NCBI RefSeq assembly: GCF_932294415.1
Contig: NC_065541.1
Coordinates: 55,902,290-55,966,289 of the forward strand
Length of the DNA: 64,000 nt
From: Quercus robur
Taxonomy: Eukaryota > Streptophyta > Magnoliopsida > Fagales > Fagaceae
Direction of reading: 5' to 3'
In this document: positions 49,233-60,607 of the stretch, in pieces
Position numbering within the stretch: the stretch's first letter is position 1
Layout of the letters: each line of letters opens with the position of its first letter
Made by a program: the position numbers and the translations under genes
Notes under the pieces: generated by a model
What the model saw: only the letters and a program-made list of their open reading frames with translations
What the model was told of the DNA's origin: nothing
Databases searched by the model: none

Positions 49233-51449
49233 GAAAGAAAAAGAAGGAAGAAGAAGAAGACTACCTATAGCCACTTTTGTTAAACACGACTATAGGTGAG
49301 TAAGGAAAGTTTACCAACAAAATTATTAGGGTCAGATTTGTAGGAGAATTTTTGTTTTTATTTTCAAAACAATATAAAAACAATTTCAAAAAATTGAACT
49401 TAAAACTACTTTTCATATAATAATTTTTATATTTTATGTGTTTGGCTCCCACTTTTAACAACAGTTTTCAAAATACTAAAATCAAAAATAATTTTTTGGG
49501 AGACCATTTTTATTTTTGAGATTTAAAAAAAAATATTAACAAAAAGTAATATATAGAATCTATAGATTACTTTTTTTTTGTGAATAATGATAAGGAAATA
49601 AATCTCATAATTTTTATTTTTAATGATAAGTTTCAAATTTAAAGTATGAAAATTTCATTTTGTGATAAAAATAAACTCCTAAATTTAAGAAATAAAAGAG
49701 TTTGAACAAATATATAGGATTCATTATTTTCAATTTATTTACAACTATACCATTAAAAATATTCTTTTTATCTTGAAAACATACTAAGTCGTTTTCAAAA
49801 TCCTATTTTAAACAAGGATACAGTTTTTTTTGAAAACTATACAATGAATTCAAATATAGAACCCACCATTTTATGGAATACTATATTTAAATACTCAACC
49901 TAGTTCTCTCTCTCTCTCTCTCAAGTCTCAACTTCTCTCACTCTCCGCTGAGCGCCGATCCACGCCGCCGAGATAGCCCACTCTGAAGATAGCGCCGTTG
50001 TCCCTTGATCTTCCCGCCACCGAGCAGCTCCCTTCAAGTTCTCTCTGACTCTCCACGCCGCCGTCCCTTGCTCTTCCCCATTTCCAGAAGTTTGCTTCGA
50101 TTAGAGAGCAGCAGATTGGTGGCATTGTTCAGGTACCTCTCATGTTTTTGGTAGTGGGTATTTGTTCCTCAAGTCGCTATTTTTCTCTATTTTCCAGCAC
50201 ACCCATTTCGATTCCTTGCTTATTTTCTATGTTACAACAAGTTTCCTGTATTGTACCCTGTTTGGTAGCTGAGAAAATTGAGGATAAATGGGGTGGAAGG
50301 AATGTTGTAACTGTGCAAACGCTGCTGTTGTGTTTTGATAATTGGAAAACATAGACAACTAGTGGTATAAAAGACTTATTGGGTGGCAAAAATGCTTTTG
50401 TTTGTTTTTTTCTTTTTGGGGTTCTGTGTTCAGACTAAGCAAAGATATTTGAGGAATAATTTAAACTGATGGTAGACAACTAGTTGTATAAAACACTAAT
50501 GAGGTTGCAAGGTTGCTTTGAATTTAGTTTCCTTCATTCATAGACCAAACTAGGCTATTTGTTAGCTATTTAAGTTATTATCTTGGAGTTTATGTTACTG
50601 AGTTTGGTGTGGAATGCTAGGCTTGATTGATTACAATTTTGTAGTGATAAGGATGAAACTGGAAATGGATTAAGTAGAGATTGATAGTGAAAAATTGAGA
50701 TACACCCATCTTCTCCAGATTTGGGAAAAATAAAATGAATAATAGTACATCTAAAACATAGGAGTATATGTCTTTCCTTTGACTTGCTTGTTTGCACATT
50801 GTATGTTGTTGATGATTTTATTTCGTTCTTGTTGACTTGTTATTAAATGAAGATATTGACATGTATACATTCTACAATTAATTTGATCCCTGCTTTCTTT
50901 GGAAAGTTTGAGTTTGGCCGAGAGCCTTTCACTGCAACTGGTTAACACTTCCTAGTGTTTCTAACGTAAACATCCAGAGTCCAAATCCCCCTCCCCTGAT
51001 TATCGAATTATATTTGGGAAGTTTGAGTTTGGCATTGACTATTTGAACATCCAACCTTGTTTTGAAGTGGGTTTCTTAAATGCATGCAAACTTTTATGAA
51101 CTATTTGCAAGCATTCAATGTAGATATATCTCTCTATCCCTGATAATGAACAATGGGTGGCTAAGGAAGCAGTGTTAGTTGACAGACTTGCTTAAAATAA
51201 TTCATAAATGTTAATTACTTTTATCTTACTCAATTATCCTTTTTGTGGATCATTTTGGGGTCAGAACGAGACATAGAAACTCATAAAGGAGTTGAACTAG
51301 GTTGAAAATATAGATTTGTTGTTTGCCTCCCACTACAAAGAAGGAACACTTGATTTTCCAATGCTTATTTGCACCGTTTATTTAGTTGCTAATCAATGGT
51401 TTCCACTGGTGAAAGATCAATGTGAAGAATAATTAACTAAATTGACATT

Positions 51450-51555
51450 GATTTCCAATGAGTTCTAGCTCAAGAAGCACTTTCTTTTCCCATAAGAATG
51501 GATGGAGGGTGAGGGTGCGTGGGTAACTTACGTTTTAAAAAAGAAAACAAAATAA
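51450..51555 (+). mobile_element. SINE (family A), copy inside the CACTA element
   Basis: Contains ccaatgagttctagctcaag, aagcactttcttttcccata, ggagggtgagggtgcgtggg and taacttacgttttaaaaaag. It is close in wording to the copies at 45080 and 46984. Confidence 0.6.
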
Positions 51556-52682
51556 TTACTAATTGTACAAAATCTAAAGGTGAGGTTGAGGATTCAGAGT
51601 CCCACCCACTTCTGTAACTTGCCATTAAACAAAGGCAAGCAAATTTGAAACATTTTACATGGTTATTATAGGACTGTATGCTTTTTTATATGATTGGGCT
51701 GTATAAAAATTTCATTTATTTATGTTTATGAATATAGTATCTTATATTATGCTCAATATGCATGCTAAATGCTTCAGTATTAATTGAAGTTGCTTTCGTA
51801 TTGAGTTTGGGTTCATATGTAATTCTCTTTTTTATTATCTTGATGTGGATTAGCACAATGCTTGATACTCATCTTTTTGTCACCTGTTAATAGTCACCAT
51901 TTAGACAGCTCTATCATCTGTGAACCTTGGCCAATAATAGGCTAGCTCAACAGTTTAACATTACTATTAAGAGAGTGTGGTACTTGTTATATCTTAGCCA
52001 CGCTTTTGGCTTTTATCGATGACTCTGCAGATATGTCATTATCCAAGCTTGTTTGCTACTGAGACAACAATTAGATTATTATATTTCCTTTTGAGAGTAT
52101 ATTCATGGTTGTGTGCAAATCTTTCAGTTTGTCCATGCTTTCAGAGCTCAGATCCCTGTAACTAACCCAGGAAGGTATGTGATGTTTATCATATTTATGA
52201 TATCAGTTATGAACTTATGATGCTTCCTACAAATAATTGTGAGTGCTAAATGTATTTGCATTGTAGACAATCAGTGGGACGACTATGTTACCTTTATATT
52301 TGCAAAAAATTTTGTATGGTAAAATGAATTCACATAAAACTCAATTTAGTGGTTGAAGGACTCATTAGCTCTTACTAATACATGTCTTAACATTGATGAC
52401 AATTTTGCTTATAGTTCATTTCTTCTAGCTCAGGGACTAATCATAATTTTTGCAATTCCTCCATCTAGGTCTATAGAACAATCACATCTAACCTTACTAC
52501 CTTGAGCTTTGCTATTATCTCGCTCTGTACACTTTAGTAAAATCAAATACGGTAAGTGTTTTAGGAGTACTATTACTCAATCCATTTATTGTTGTTCAAG
52601 TATCGTATGATTTTGAGATATATTATCACATGTAGTAGACAACTGCTTCATTTTTGGAAGTACTTATCTTTGTATTACAGAT

Positions 52683-52922
52683 TTAATAATTATTACATTT
52701 ACATTCATATGTGATTTGTTAAGATCAGACATACACAATTATGTTCAAATTTTTTAAGAACTTATCACACTAAGTTATGCTTGAATTAGTGCTATATGTT
52801 TTAAAAAAATTTAAGCATAAGTTACTCTTGAATTAGTGTTATATGTTCTAACAAATTTTAAGCATAATTGGGTATGTCTGATCTTAACAAATCACATATG
52901 AATCTAATTGTAATAATTATTA
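52683..52922. mobile_element. 240-bp MITE with ~60-bp inverted arms
   Basis: The left arm taataattattaca...cattcatatgtgatttgttaagatcagacatac is matched by its complement on the right, ending tgtaataattatta. Mismatches are few. The core contains two copies of cttgaattagtgytatatgt. It is inserted within the intronic part of the CACTA element. Confidence 0.75.
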
Positions 52923-53308
52923 GCTCCATAATACCAAAATAAGTAAATGTGTTACCTAAGAGTTTGGCTTTACATTGTACCAAATGTATTAATGTTAAAC
53001 CAACTGTAAGAGCATGTTATAATAACTATAATATATTACTTTATAATATTTGTATCTTTCTCATTTTTAAGGATCTTATGTGTAAAATTTTGGAAATTTC
53101 TTTATAGGGAAATTTTAAATTACAGTTTTCACCATATTTTGGAGACTGGAACTTTCAAATAATAGAAATTAGGAAAATATTTAGACATGTACATGTATAT
53201 GAGAGATGCACGGATCAACACTCGTCCATAGGAACTTTGGATCTAACCCTTGTTATGTGCATTATTGAAATGTTGTTGTAGGTGAAATTCCGTAAATATT
53301 GTATAGCA

Positions 53309-53629
53309 ATGGATAAATGTTGGATGGACAAGAGGAGGGATTCGATGGAATATGTTCAAGGTGTGGTCAAATTCGTGGAGTTTGCATCTCTAACTGCACG
53401 CAATGGGAAGATCTTATGTCCTTGTAACCACTGTGTGAATATGAAATTATTACTGCCCAATGTTGCACGTGATCATTGTTGGACTTGGGGGATGCTTAAA
53501 AATTACAAACTTTGGAAATTTCATGGGGAATCGGCGGCTGCAACGAAGGCTACCAAATGTGGGAGTACTCATGTGCAAGAAAACCTAAATCAATATGGTG
53601 ATTTCTGTGGGATGTTGCACGATTTGTAA
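53309..53629 (+). CDS. Transposase-associated (TAM-type) domain protein of the CACTA element, 106 aa
   Basis: Starts MDKCWMDKRRDSMEY. It contains VKFVEFASLTARNGKILC and CPCNHCVN, and ends CGMLHDL. This matches the layout of the N-terminal transposase-associated domain (PF13963 type) of plant CACTA proteins: MDKSWM start, Cys-rich CPCxxCxN, then a conserved aromatic stretch. The start was chosen at the ATG giving MDK. The ORF stops where the conserved MLxDAFG segment would normally continue into the transposase, so it is either a truncated remnant or the first exon of a damaged gene. An acceptor AG precedes it at 53279-53280. Confidence 0.7.
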   Translation: MDKCWMDKRRDSMEYVQGVVKFVEFASLTARNGKILCPCNHCVNMKLLLPNVARDHCWTWGMLKNYKLWKFHGESAAATKATKCGSTHVQENLNQYGDFCGMLHDL

Positions 53630-54321
53630 CCCACGCATGAAATGGCACCCGAACCAACGGAACAAGGTGAAAGTGTACAACACAACCAGCTGAAGGTTTG
53701 AATGATGATGCAAAAAAGTTTTACAATATGATACTCCCCACCCCTCCCTCCAAAATGTTTATAATACTAATATTCTACTAGTCTCCTCAAAAGTTCAAAT
53801 TACTTTGAAAAAAAGAGTGCAGTGGGCAGTGGCAGTGGCAGTATGTATCACATGACATGCAAATCTTATCAAGTGACCAAAAGTGGGTGAATAATGTTGG
53901 GGGATCCATAAAATTACATTATCAAGGTCCACTAAAGATTGTGTATCATTTTGTGTAGTTTCATTTCATTTCTTTTCTTTTTAAATATTTAATTCAAGTC
54001 AAAATGATGATCAATGTGGGTGATCTCTATGAAAGACCTAAAGTGCCAACTCAACTGTGGACACCTTACAGTTAATCCAAAAGTGGGTGCAGGTCAGGAT
54101 TGGACCATGTTTATTGTCACTCTTTAAACTGTTAAATAAGTTGATGACATTTTATTGATGGCTGCGCTAGTTATTTATTTAATACAAGTTGATGATGACT
54201 ATATATATATATATATAGCAGTAGTAGTATTTGTAGTTGAACATTGATAATGTTAACAGATATCACCAACATCAATTTTCACCCTATAACTAAAGTGCTG
54301 ATCTTGTTGAACATGTTGTAG

Positions 54322-55194
54322 TCGAAATCAATAGAGGCGGCAATAAAGCGTGCAGTTGTTTATGAAAAAGTCTACAATGCCAAAGATGGGACTCATGTTA
54401 CTGTCCGAGCGAGAGAGAACATAGTAAGTATTATTTGTATCCTATATCTTATGTGGAATTGTTTGTATTGTTTATAGAAAGTAAGATGTTATTTGGTTCT
54501 TGTGGGAAAACAGGCTAGGATGAAAGAAATTTTGAATGAAGAGGGCACACCACTACAAGGAGATAGTAGTGGTGGAATCCTATGGTCCAATGATGATGCG
54601 TTTGCTCGAGTGATGGGTCCAGAGCGCAGTGGACGTGTACGTGGGGTGGGTTTTGGACAAACCCCATCAAATGAAACGACCCAGAGGATTATGCAATTGG
54701 AGACTGCATTTGCATCTATGAAGGAGCAACTAGCCCAATTAGATGCGAGGCATGAAGAGCAACTCGCCCAATTAAAAGCGAGGCATCAAGAGCAACTCGC
54801 CCAATCACTAGCCCAATTAGAAGCGAGGCAACAAGAGCAACTCGCCCAATCACTAACCCAATTAGAAGCGAGGCAACAAGAGCAACTCGCCCAATTAAAT
54901 GCGAGGCTTCAAGAGCAACTTGCCCAATTAGATGCGAGGCTTCAAGAACAAATGAGAGAAGTGATGTCGCAAATGAGAGAAATGCTGTCCCAATTAAGCC
55001 CACATATGCGTTCTTCACATCTTTTTCAGGTACCAAAAAAAATCTTCACATTAATGAAACTCAAGTTATTGCAATGCGTTGGATTGAAATTAGTTGTATT
55101 GTATTCTTTTTTTGCCATTTCGTACGAACATTGTTATGTGATATTAATATGATGCCTTTAATATATGTAGAATGATGATGATTTTGAGGATTGA
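54322..55194 (+). CDS. Ptta/En/Spm-type accessory protein with tandem-repeat coiled coil
   Basis: Exons 54322-54423, 54514-55029 and 55171-55194 (stop TGA) have good GT-AG borders; further 5' exons were not located. It encodes ARMKEILNEEGTPLQ, then WSNDDAFARVMGPERSGRVR and GVGFGQTPSNE, the signature of the plant transposase Ptta/En/Spm family (PF03004 type). This is followed by six or so near-identical QLxARxQEQLA units (about 54724-54960), predicted to form a long coiled coil, and an acidic NDDDFED end. In CACTA elements this class belongs to the DNA-binding (TnpA-like) function rather than to the DDE catalytic subunit. Start not defined. Confidence 0.7.
54724..54960. repeat. Coding minisatellite (~39/48-bp units)
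   Basis: Units of the type caagagcaactcgcccaatt followed by aratgcgaggc repeat six or more times in frame. Two units carry an extra caatcactarcccaatta insertion. Confidence 0.85.
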
Positions 55195-55873
55195 TGGGGA
55201 CTCTCTACAACTGACGTTGATCAATGCATAAAGTAGGATAGTTAACTTCTTCTTTTTTTGAGAAAAGTAAGATAGTTAACTTAGTTCTTATATTTTTGGG
55301 ATTTAGGAGAATTATTACTCAGTTATTGCTGATCATGAGTGAATATCTTAGGATATCTGTGTTAATTTGAATGTACATAATTTATTATTTTGATATGTTG
55401 GTTTGTCCACTGATTTATTTAGATGGACAGATTGATAAACTACTAAACAAGTTGATTTGTGATTTGCCTAAGGAAAAAAAAAAACTATAGCCGTGTTTAT
55501 AAAACCCGCAGCTATAGTTTGAGGTCCTATAATCGCTGTTTTCAAACGTGGCTAATGTAAACCCTTTAACCTCGTTTATAAAATGTGGCTAAAACACGTG
55601 GTTATAGCTCACATTTTTAGTAGTGGGCCATTTAGTCCATTTTTAATTAATTGTCTTAAATTGATTTTTTTTTTTTTTTTGGTAAGTTTTCTTTTCAAGT
55701 TTAACTTTAAAAAAAATCTTAATTTTTAATTTGAAAAGTATGAAATTTTATTATATTTGGGCTAAGATCTTTAGTTTTGAGTTAAAAAATACAAAGAAAA
55801 TACTAAAATAGACATTATAAATTAGAAATATGATCCTTAAAAATGCAATAAAAATTATTAATATTCAAAAGTC

Positions 55874-56330
55874 TTATTCGGTCTGCGTTGGTTCTATTTG
55901 GTCTATTCTGTTCCATTCGGTCTAATTTGTTTTATTCGGTACTGTTTAGTGCATTTTGTCTACTAAAGTTCTATTTGGTCCAATTTGTCTATTCGGTCTT
56001 ATTCAGCCCACTTCAATCCAATTTGCTCCATTCAGTCCACATTGGTCCTATTCGGTCCATTATGTCTACTTTGATCCACTTCAGTCCTATTTGGCCAATT
56101 CAGTCCATTTTGTCCACTTTGGTCCAGTCTGTTCATGTCGGTCCAGTTTGACTACTTTAGTCCTCTTCGATCTAATGTTGTCCCTTTCGATCTATTCTGT
56201 GATTCGGTCTTATTCGGTTCACCTTGTTTCTATTCGGTCCATTTGGTCCTATTCTATCCATTTGGTCTACTTTGTTCCATCTAGTCCAATTTGGTCCATT
56301 CAGATCACTTCGATCTATTTTTGTACACTT
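55874..56330. repeat. Long degenerate ~10-bp tandem repeat (TTCGGTCCAT type)
   Basis: About 450 bp of loosely repeated ttcggtccatt, tttggtccant and ttcagtccact words. The long open frames here are only a by-product of the repeat lacking stops. The complementary motif occurs at 5088-5201, and a short similar run lies at 49023-49072. Confidence 0.75.
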
Positions 56331-56412
56331 ATATGATGGGAAAAGACATGTTTAGGTTGAAAGCACCTAATCTAAATTTAAATTTATTAATATATATATA
56401 TATATATATCAA

Positions 56413-57575
56413 ACTACGGATGACAATTTTTACCTGACTCGCAAAACAGTAGGGTCAGGTCTAGGTTTTCAAAACCTAAAACAAGTTCGGGTCGGGTGCG
56501 GGTTTTAGTGATCTTGCCCCTAACCAGACCCGTATACATATATAATATTAAAAAGAAAAATTAAAAACCTTAGGTATAAATACTCCTCTTTCTCATTTCT
56601 CAATTCATTTCCCTAACCCTAATCCTTAACCTCTTAGCCGCCCTTTCTCTCTCTCAAGCTCTCACGCATTGCTGTCGCCCACCCTCTCTTGGCCTCACTT
56701 AGACGCTCCCCTCACAACCTCTCTTAGCCTCGTGGCCCTATGGCCTTATTTAGCCTCACGACTATTTTTTTTTTCTTTTTCTTTTGGGGTTCATTTCGTC
56801 TCTCATTGTTTTTTCTTTGTTCTTTCTGTTTGTGTTTTTGATTTTGAAAGGGAAAATCATAAATCTAAAATTTTTGGGGTGGCTTCAAATCGGTTTGGGT
56901 GGTTGGGCTTTGGATCGGCCTTGGCAGTGTCGGGTTGTGGGTTGTTAGTGGCTGTGGTGGGTCATGGTGGGCGTGGGGGCCATGGGGTCGTGGTGGGCGT
57001 GGGGCTATAGGGTTGTGTTGAGTCATTGATGTGGAATCGTGGTGGGTCTTGGTGGGCGTGGGTTGTAGGATATGAGTTGTGTGGGTTTGGGTTTTGGTGG
57101 GTCATTAGGTAGTGGAGTTCTGTTTGTTTGGTGGTAGATTGCGATGGTGGTTGCTATGTTTTTTGTGATTGGTGGTTGTGGGGTATGGTTTAGATTTGGT
57201 TTTTGTTTCTTTTTTCTTTTTTTCTTTTTTTGGGGTTTGTGAGTATGGATTTGGCAGTGTTGGTGGTGGTTGCTATGCTGTGGGTGAGGGTCGTGACTGC
57301 TATGCTATAGTAGTTTATTTATTTATTTATTGCTATGAGATTGATTTTTGGATTGATTTGGCATTTGGGCCACCATATAAATTTTTTTTTTTTGTTGGGC
57401 CACAGATTGGGCCCTGAAGTGGTATGGTTGGACAGGGCCCGCGGGGCCCGATGGGGCGAGTTTGGGGGTTAAAAAAAACCCATTTATTAAAAGAGGTGGG
57501 TTTGGGTAACAAGGGCAGGTTCGGGCATAAAGAAACCTACCCTGAACTCGACCCATTGCCATTTTTATCTCAAAC
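56413..57575. repeat. GGGT/GGGCC-rich dispersed repeat
   Basis: Left part acctgactcgcaaaacagta then gggtcgggtgcgggttttag. Right part gggcccgatggggcgagttt, aaagaggtgggtttgggtaa and cctaccctgaactcgaccca. Between them lie a CT-rich stretch and G/T-rich sequence (about 56900-57300) giving spurious frames. It is similar in style to the blocks at 13186-13745 and 62760-62905. Unclassified transposon; the frame at 56669-57010 is not convincing as a gene. Confidence 0.5.
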
Positions 57576-57593
57576 TCGTAATATCTAAAATCT

Positions 57594-58758
57594 TAAGCAT
57601 AACATTTATTGTTGCTACGCTTTTCTTGAGTCACATTAATGTAATATTTCAGTCAACTTCGGTACGATTAAATTTAAGTGAAAGTCTTTATAAACATAAA
57701 GGCTATGAATATATAAATGTAATCTTTAAGGCAGTTATTCATTTGTTTTAACGTTGTTACTTTTAAATGAATTGCATGAAGTTGATTATATATTTAAGAA
57801 AAATATATACATGTATCTATGTATGTATAATTTTTATTATTAAAATTCATTCTTTTAAAAGAGACTATCATGATAATCAAAACTCATATCAAACTTATAC
57901 TGAATATGTATAATTTATTCTCTACATTTTATTGTAGAGAGAGAGATTACTTGTAATGGGAACTAAAAAAAACAACACCAAAACATATGAATCCAAAATA
58001 GAATTTTAAAAATCACAATGAGTTACAAGAAAGAATAAAAAATCATGAGAAAGAGAATAACCACTTTTTCAAGAAAGAATGTGAAAGAGAATAATAAGAA
58101 ATTTATAGAAAATAATATAAGAAGAAAAAAAAGTAAATATAAAAAATATAGTAATAAACACCAAATTATCCAAGTCATATTATGTAATAAAATAATATTA
58201 TATTCTTATATATTATCTTTATAATGCAATATGATAATTAACATCTATGAAATCAAAGAGAATTAAAAAGATAACAACTTAAAAACGCAAAACTTAATCA
58301 TATCAACCCAAAGTAGAGTTTCAAATAATACAAAAATTCATCAATCTAAAGTAGTGATGCAAGAAAAATAGGAAAAAAAAAAAAAAAAAGAGGGAGAGAG
58401 AGAGAGAGAGAGAGAAATACCCTTTTGTGTGTGGAAAATGAGAGAGAGAGAGAGAAGTAACATTTTGCGTGTGAAAAAACTATGAATAGAATGGAAAAGA
58501 GAATTGTAAATTGATAGTAAGAAGAGGGGAATAAGAAAAAAAAATAAAAATAAAAGAAAAGTGATATTAAGGTACATAGTTGTAGGAAGATGAAAAGGTA
58601 AAAGGGAGGGAAGTTAGAAAAGTATAATTAACAAAAAGTTGGGAAATTAATAAGAAAAAAAATTAAAAATAAGCAAGAGAAAGTTGCAAATGAGTGGATG
58701 ATGTGGCTGTTAATGTGACTCAATAAAAGTGTAAAAATAATAAATGTTATGCTTTAAC
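57594..58758. mobile_element. 1.16-kb element with ~50-bp terminal inverted repeats
   Basis: Left TTAAGCATAACATTTATT and ttcttgagtcacattaatg; right ttaatgtgactcaataaaag and AATAAATGTTATGCTTTAA, its complement. The interior is AT-rich with purine tracts, (GA)n at about 58394-58415 and poly(A), and has no gene. The outer sequence resembles the left end of the Helitron at 12412, so this could also be two opposed Helitron ends. Confidence 0.55.
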
Positions 58759-59574
58759 TTTTATATATCCATCCCCAAAGCCTTCAAAGGTCCCCGGGAA
58801 TCTTTCATGCCAAGACTGGGAAACAGAGAGAGAATATCAGACACAAACTTAACGAGGAAACAAACATTCCAATTTCATTTAACAGGCCAATATCTGATGT
58901 AAGATGAGCAAATCAAATTGTATTATCATTAAACACCTACTTGCCCAACATCGTACAAAAATAGATGAAACATATCCATCTTTGGAATCTATTTGTACAA
59001 ATAAATTAGTACCAAAGAGAGGAATAAAGCCTTTTGTTGATTTGTACAGATAAATTGGTTCCAAAGAGTTCAATAAAGCCTTTTGTAATTTAGGCAAATC
59101 AATTCCTGTTAAAGTCAACTTTTAAACACAAAGCAAAGGAAAATGATGTGGCAGAAGTTGTTCCTGCTCTCAGTGAGGACATTTTTCTGGTCTGAGTGTC
59201 TTTTTATTGCTTCTTCTTTTTTTCTTTTTTTTTCTTTTTTTGTGGTTGGATTTCTCTAACTTTTTATGTAGCAAGGAAAAAAGAAGTCAAAGTTAGTTGT
59301 TTCAATATGATAAGTAAATAATAGTTTAATTTAATTTTTCACAAAAATACAGACAACCAATTGTGGGAATAAGCCAATAACTTTGTCCCAAACTCCCACT
59401 GTGAAAGGCTAATCCGGTGCATTTGTTTCACACATCGCAGGTGATAAATTAATAGCAATAGCAATAAGCATTTGCTGCACCAAATGTTCTGTACACCCTT
59501 ACATTTTTGCCTATATGTACTGCCATTCATACCATGACACTACTACCCTAAGTTCAAAAGCAAATCCCAAAACT

Positions 59575-59578
<4 letters not shown>

Positions 59579-59612
<34 letters not shown>
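59579..59612. repeat. (GA)n microsatellite abutting the RNase T2 start codon
   Basis: About 16 GA units end directly at the ATG (59612) of the RNase T2 pseudogene, in what would be its leader. Confidence 0.9.
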
Positions 59613-59615
<3 letters not shown>

Positions 59616-60607
59616 AACCCAATTGTGCAATCTTCATCAAGCTTTTATTAGTACAATGCCTAGTAATTGGTTGTGTTTCACAAGATTTTGATTTCTTCTA
59701 CCTTGTACAACAGGTGAGTGGGATTATTTAAGAGAGAAATTATCATTTTGAACGCTAATTACTCTTATTTGATGTTGTCAAAACGTTAGAACTTTTTTTA
59801 TTTAATTTTATGGAAAACCCAAAACTGATTTCGGCATTCATGGGCTTTGGCCTAATTACAACGATGGCTCATACCCGTCCAACTTCAATCCTAACAGCCC
59901 TTATGTTCAATCCAAGGTACCAATGTTTTATTAGGAAAATGTTAAAGTTGTTATCAATTTTACTATATGAAACTTATAAACTAACTTGATAATAAATGTA
60001 ATTGATGCTACATCAACAACATAAGTACTTAAATTCTATCACTAATAAAGTTCATTGTATATCATTCATTTTATAGATCTCAGACCTAATTAGAAGAATG
60101 CAAGTAAGTTGGCCAACATTGGCCTGCCCAAGCGGCATTGGTCCTCATTTTGGTCACATGAATGGGAGAAACATGGTACTTGCTACGAGTCCATCCTTAA
60201 CCAGCATGGATACTTTCAAGTAGCTCTAAACCTCAAAGACAAAATTAGACCTCCTTTTGAAAGTGCAGGTAACTCTTCATCTCTATAGTAACTTGAAATT
60301 GGTTGTCCAAGCTTAATTTCATAAACCTTCTCCTTTTTTTTTTTTTTTTCATTTTAACATTGAGTGGGGAAAAAATTGTTACAGGGATCCACCTAGATGG
60401 GAGTTCTTACAGCTTAAGTAGAATAAGCGATTCTATAAAAGGAGCAATTGGGTATGCTCCTGGGATAGAATGCAATGTTGATGCATCAGGGAATAGCCAA
60501 CTTTACCGGATTTATCTTTGTGTAGACACTTTGGGTCAAACCTCATCAAATTTCCTGTGCTACCAAAAGGGGGATGTGCCTCCAACATTGATTTCCCTAC
60601 CTTCTAA
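59612..60607 (+). pseudogene. RNase T2 (S-like RNase) pseudogene
   Basis: Secreted RNA-degrading enzyme family. Exon 1 (59612-59713) encodes a 24-residue signal peptide, then QDFDFFYLVQQ, the family's mature start. Exon 2 remnant (59812-59916) encodes GKPKTDFGIHGLWPNYNDGS with the first catalytic His; the preceding WPGSYC...CCYP part is missing with its splice site. Exon 3 (60077-60268) begins ISDLIRRMQ; after SGIG one base is lost, then WSHEWEKHGTCYES (second active site) continues in another frame. Exon 4 (60385-60607) encodes AIGYAPGIECNVD and QLYRIYLCVDT; a second frameshift precedes FPVLPKGGCASNIDFPTF and the stop. Two frameshifts and a lost exon part make it non-functional, though all remaining motifs are well kept, so the loss is recent. 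Confidence 0.9.

Larger units (their letters stand above)
49087..55625 (+). mobile_element. Probable CACTA (En/Spm) element, about 6.5 kb, no catalytic transposase seen
   Basis: The right end ttttTAGTAGTG is the complement of a CACTACTAAAAA terminus. The left end CACGTCTACAAAAAAATTGC is a damaged counterpart. Both subterminal zones carry the same motif in both orientations: gttcaaaaaacgtggctata (49162-49183) and ctatagccacttttgttaaa (49264-49283) on the left; tatagccgtgtttataaaac, gttttcaaacgtggctaa and taaaatgtggctaaaacacg (55484-55610) on the right. Inside, a CT-rich leader-like exon ends at a GT near 50132, and two ORFs follow (53309-53629 and 54322-55194). The main DDE transposase is absent. 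The 3-bp flanks do not match (AGT/GGC), so at least one border is uncertain. Confidence 0.68.

Noticed and set aside
49870-50132. Possible independent gene with CT-rich 5' leader
   Set aside because: It has a GT at its end but no start codon or coding exon of its own; best explained as the leader exon of the CACTA element.
54716-55036. 106-codon minus-strand frame with a repeated LIGxVAL pattern
   Set aside because: Antisense shadow of the coiled-coil minisatellite on the plus strand.
55888-56336. Two overlapping frames of 87 and 126 codons
   Set aside because: Produced by the stop-poor decamer array; no codon bias and overlapping in different frames.
56669-57417. Gly/Val/Phe-rich frames after a CT-rich leader-like stretch
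   Set aside because: Low-complexity G/T-rich DNA within an unclassified repeat; no motif, no splice logic.
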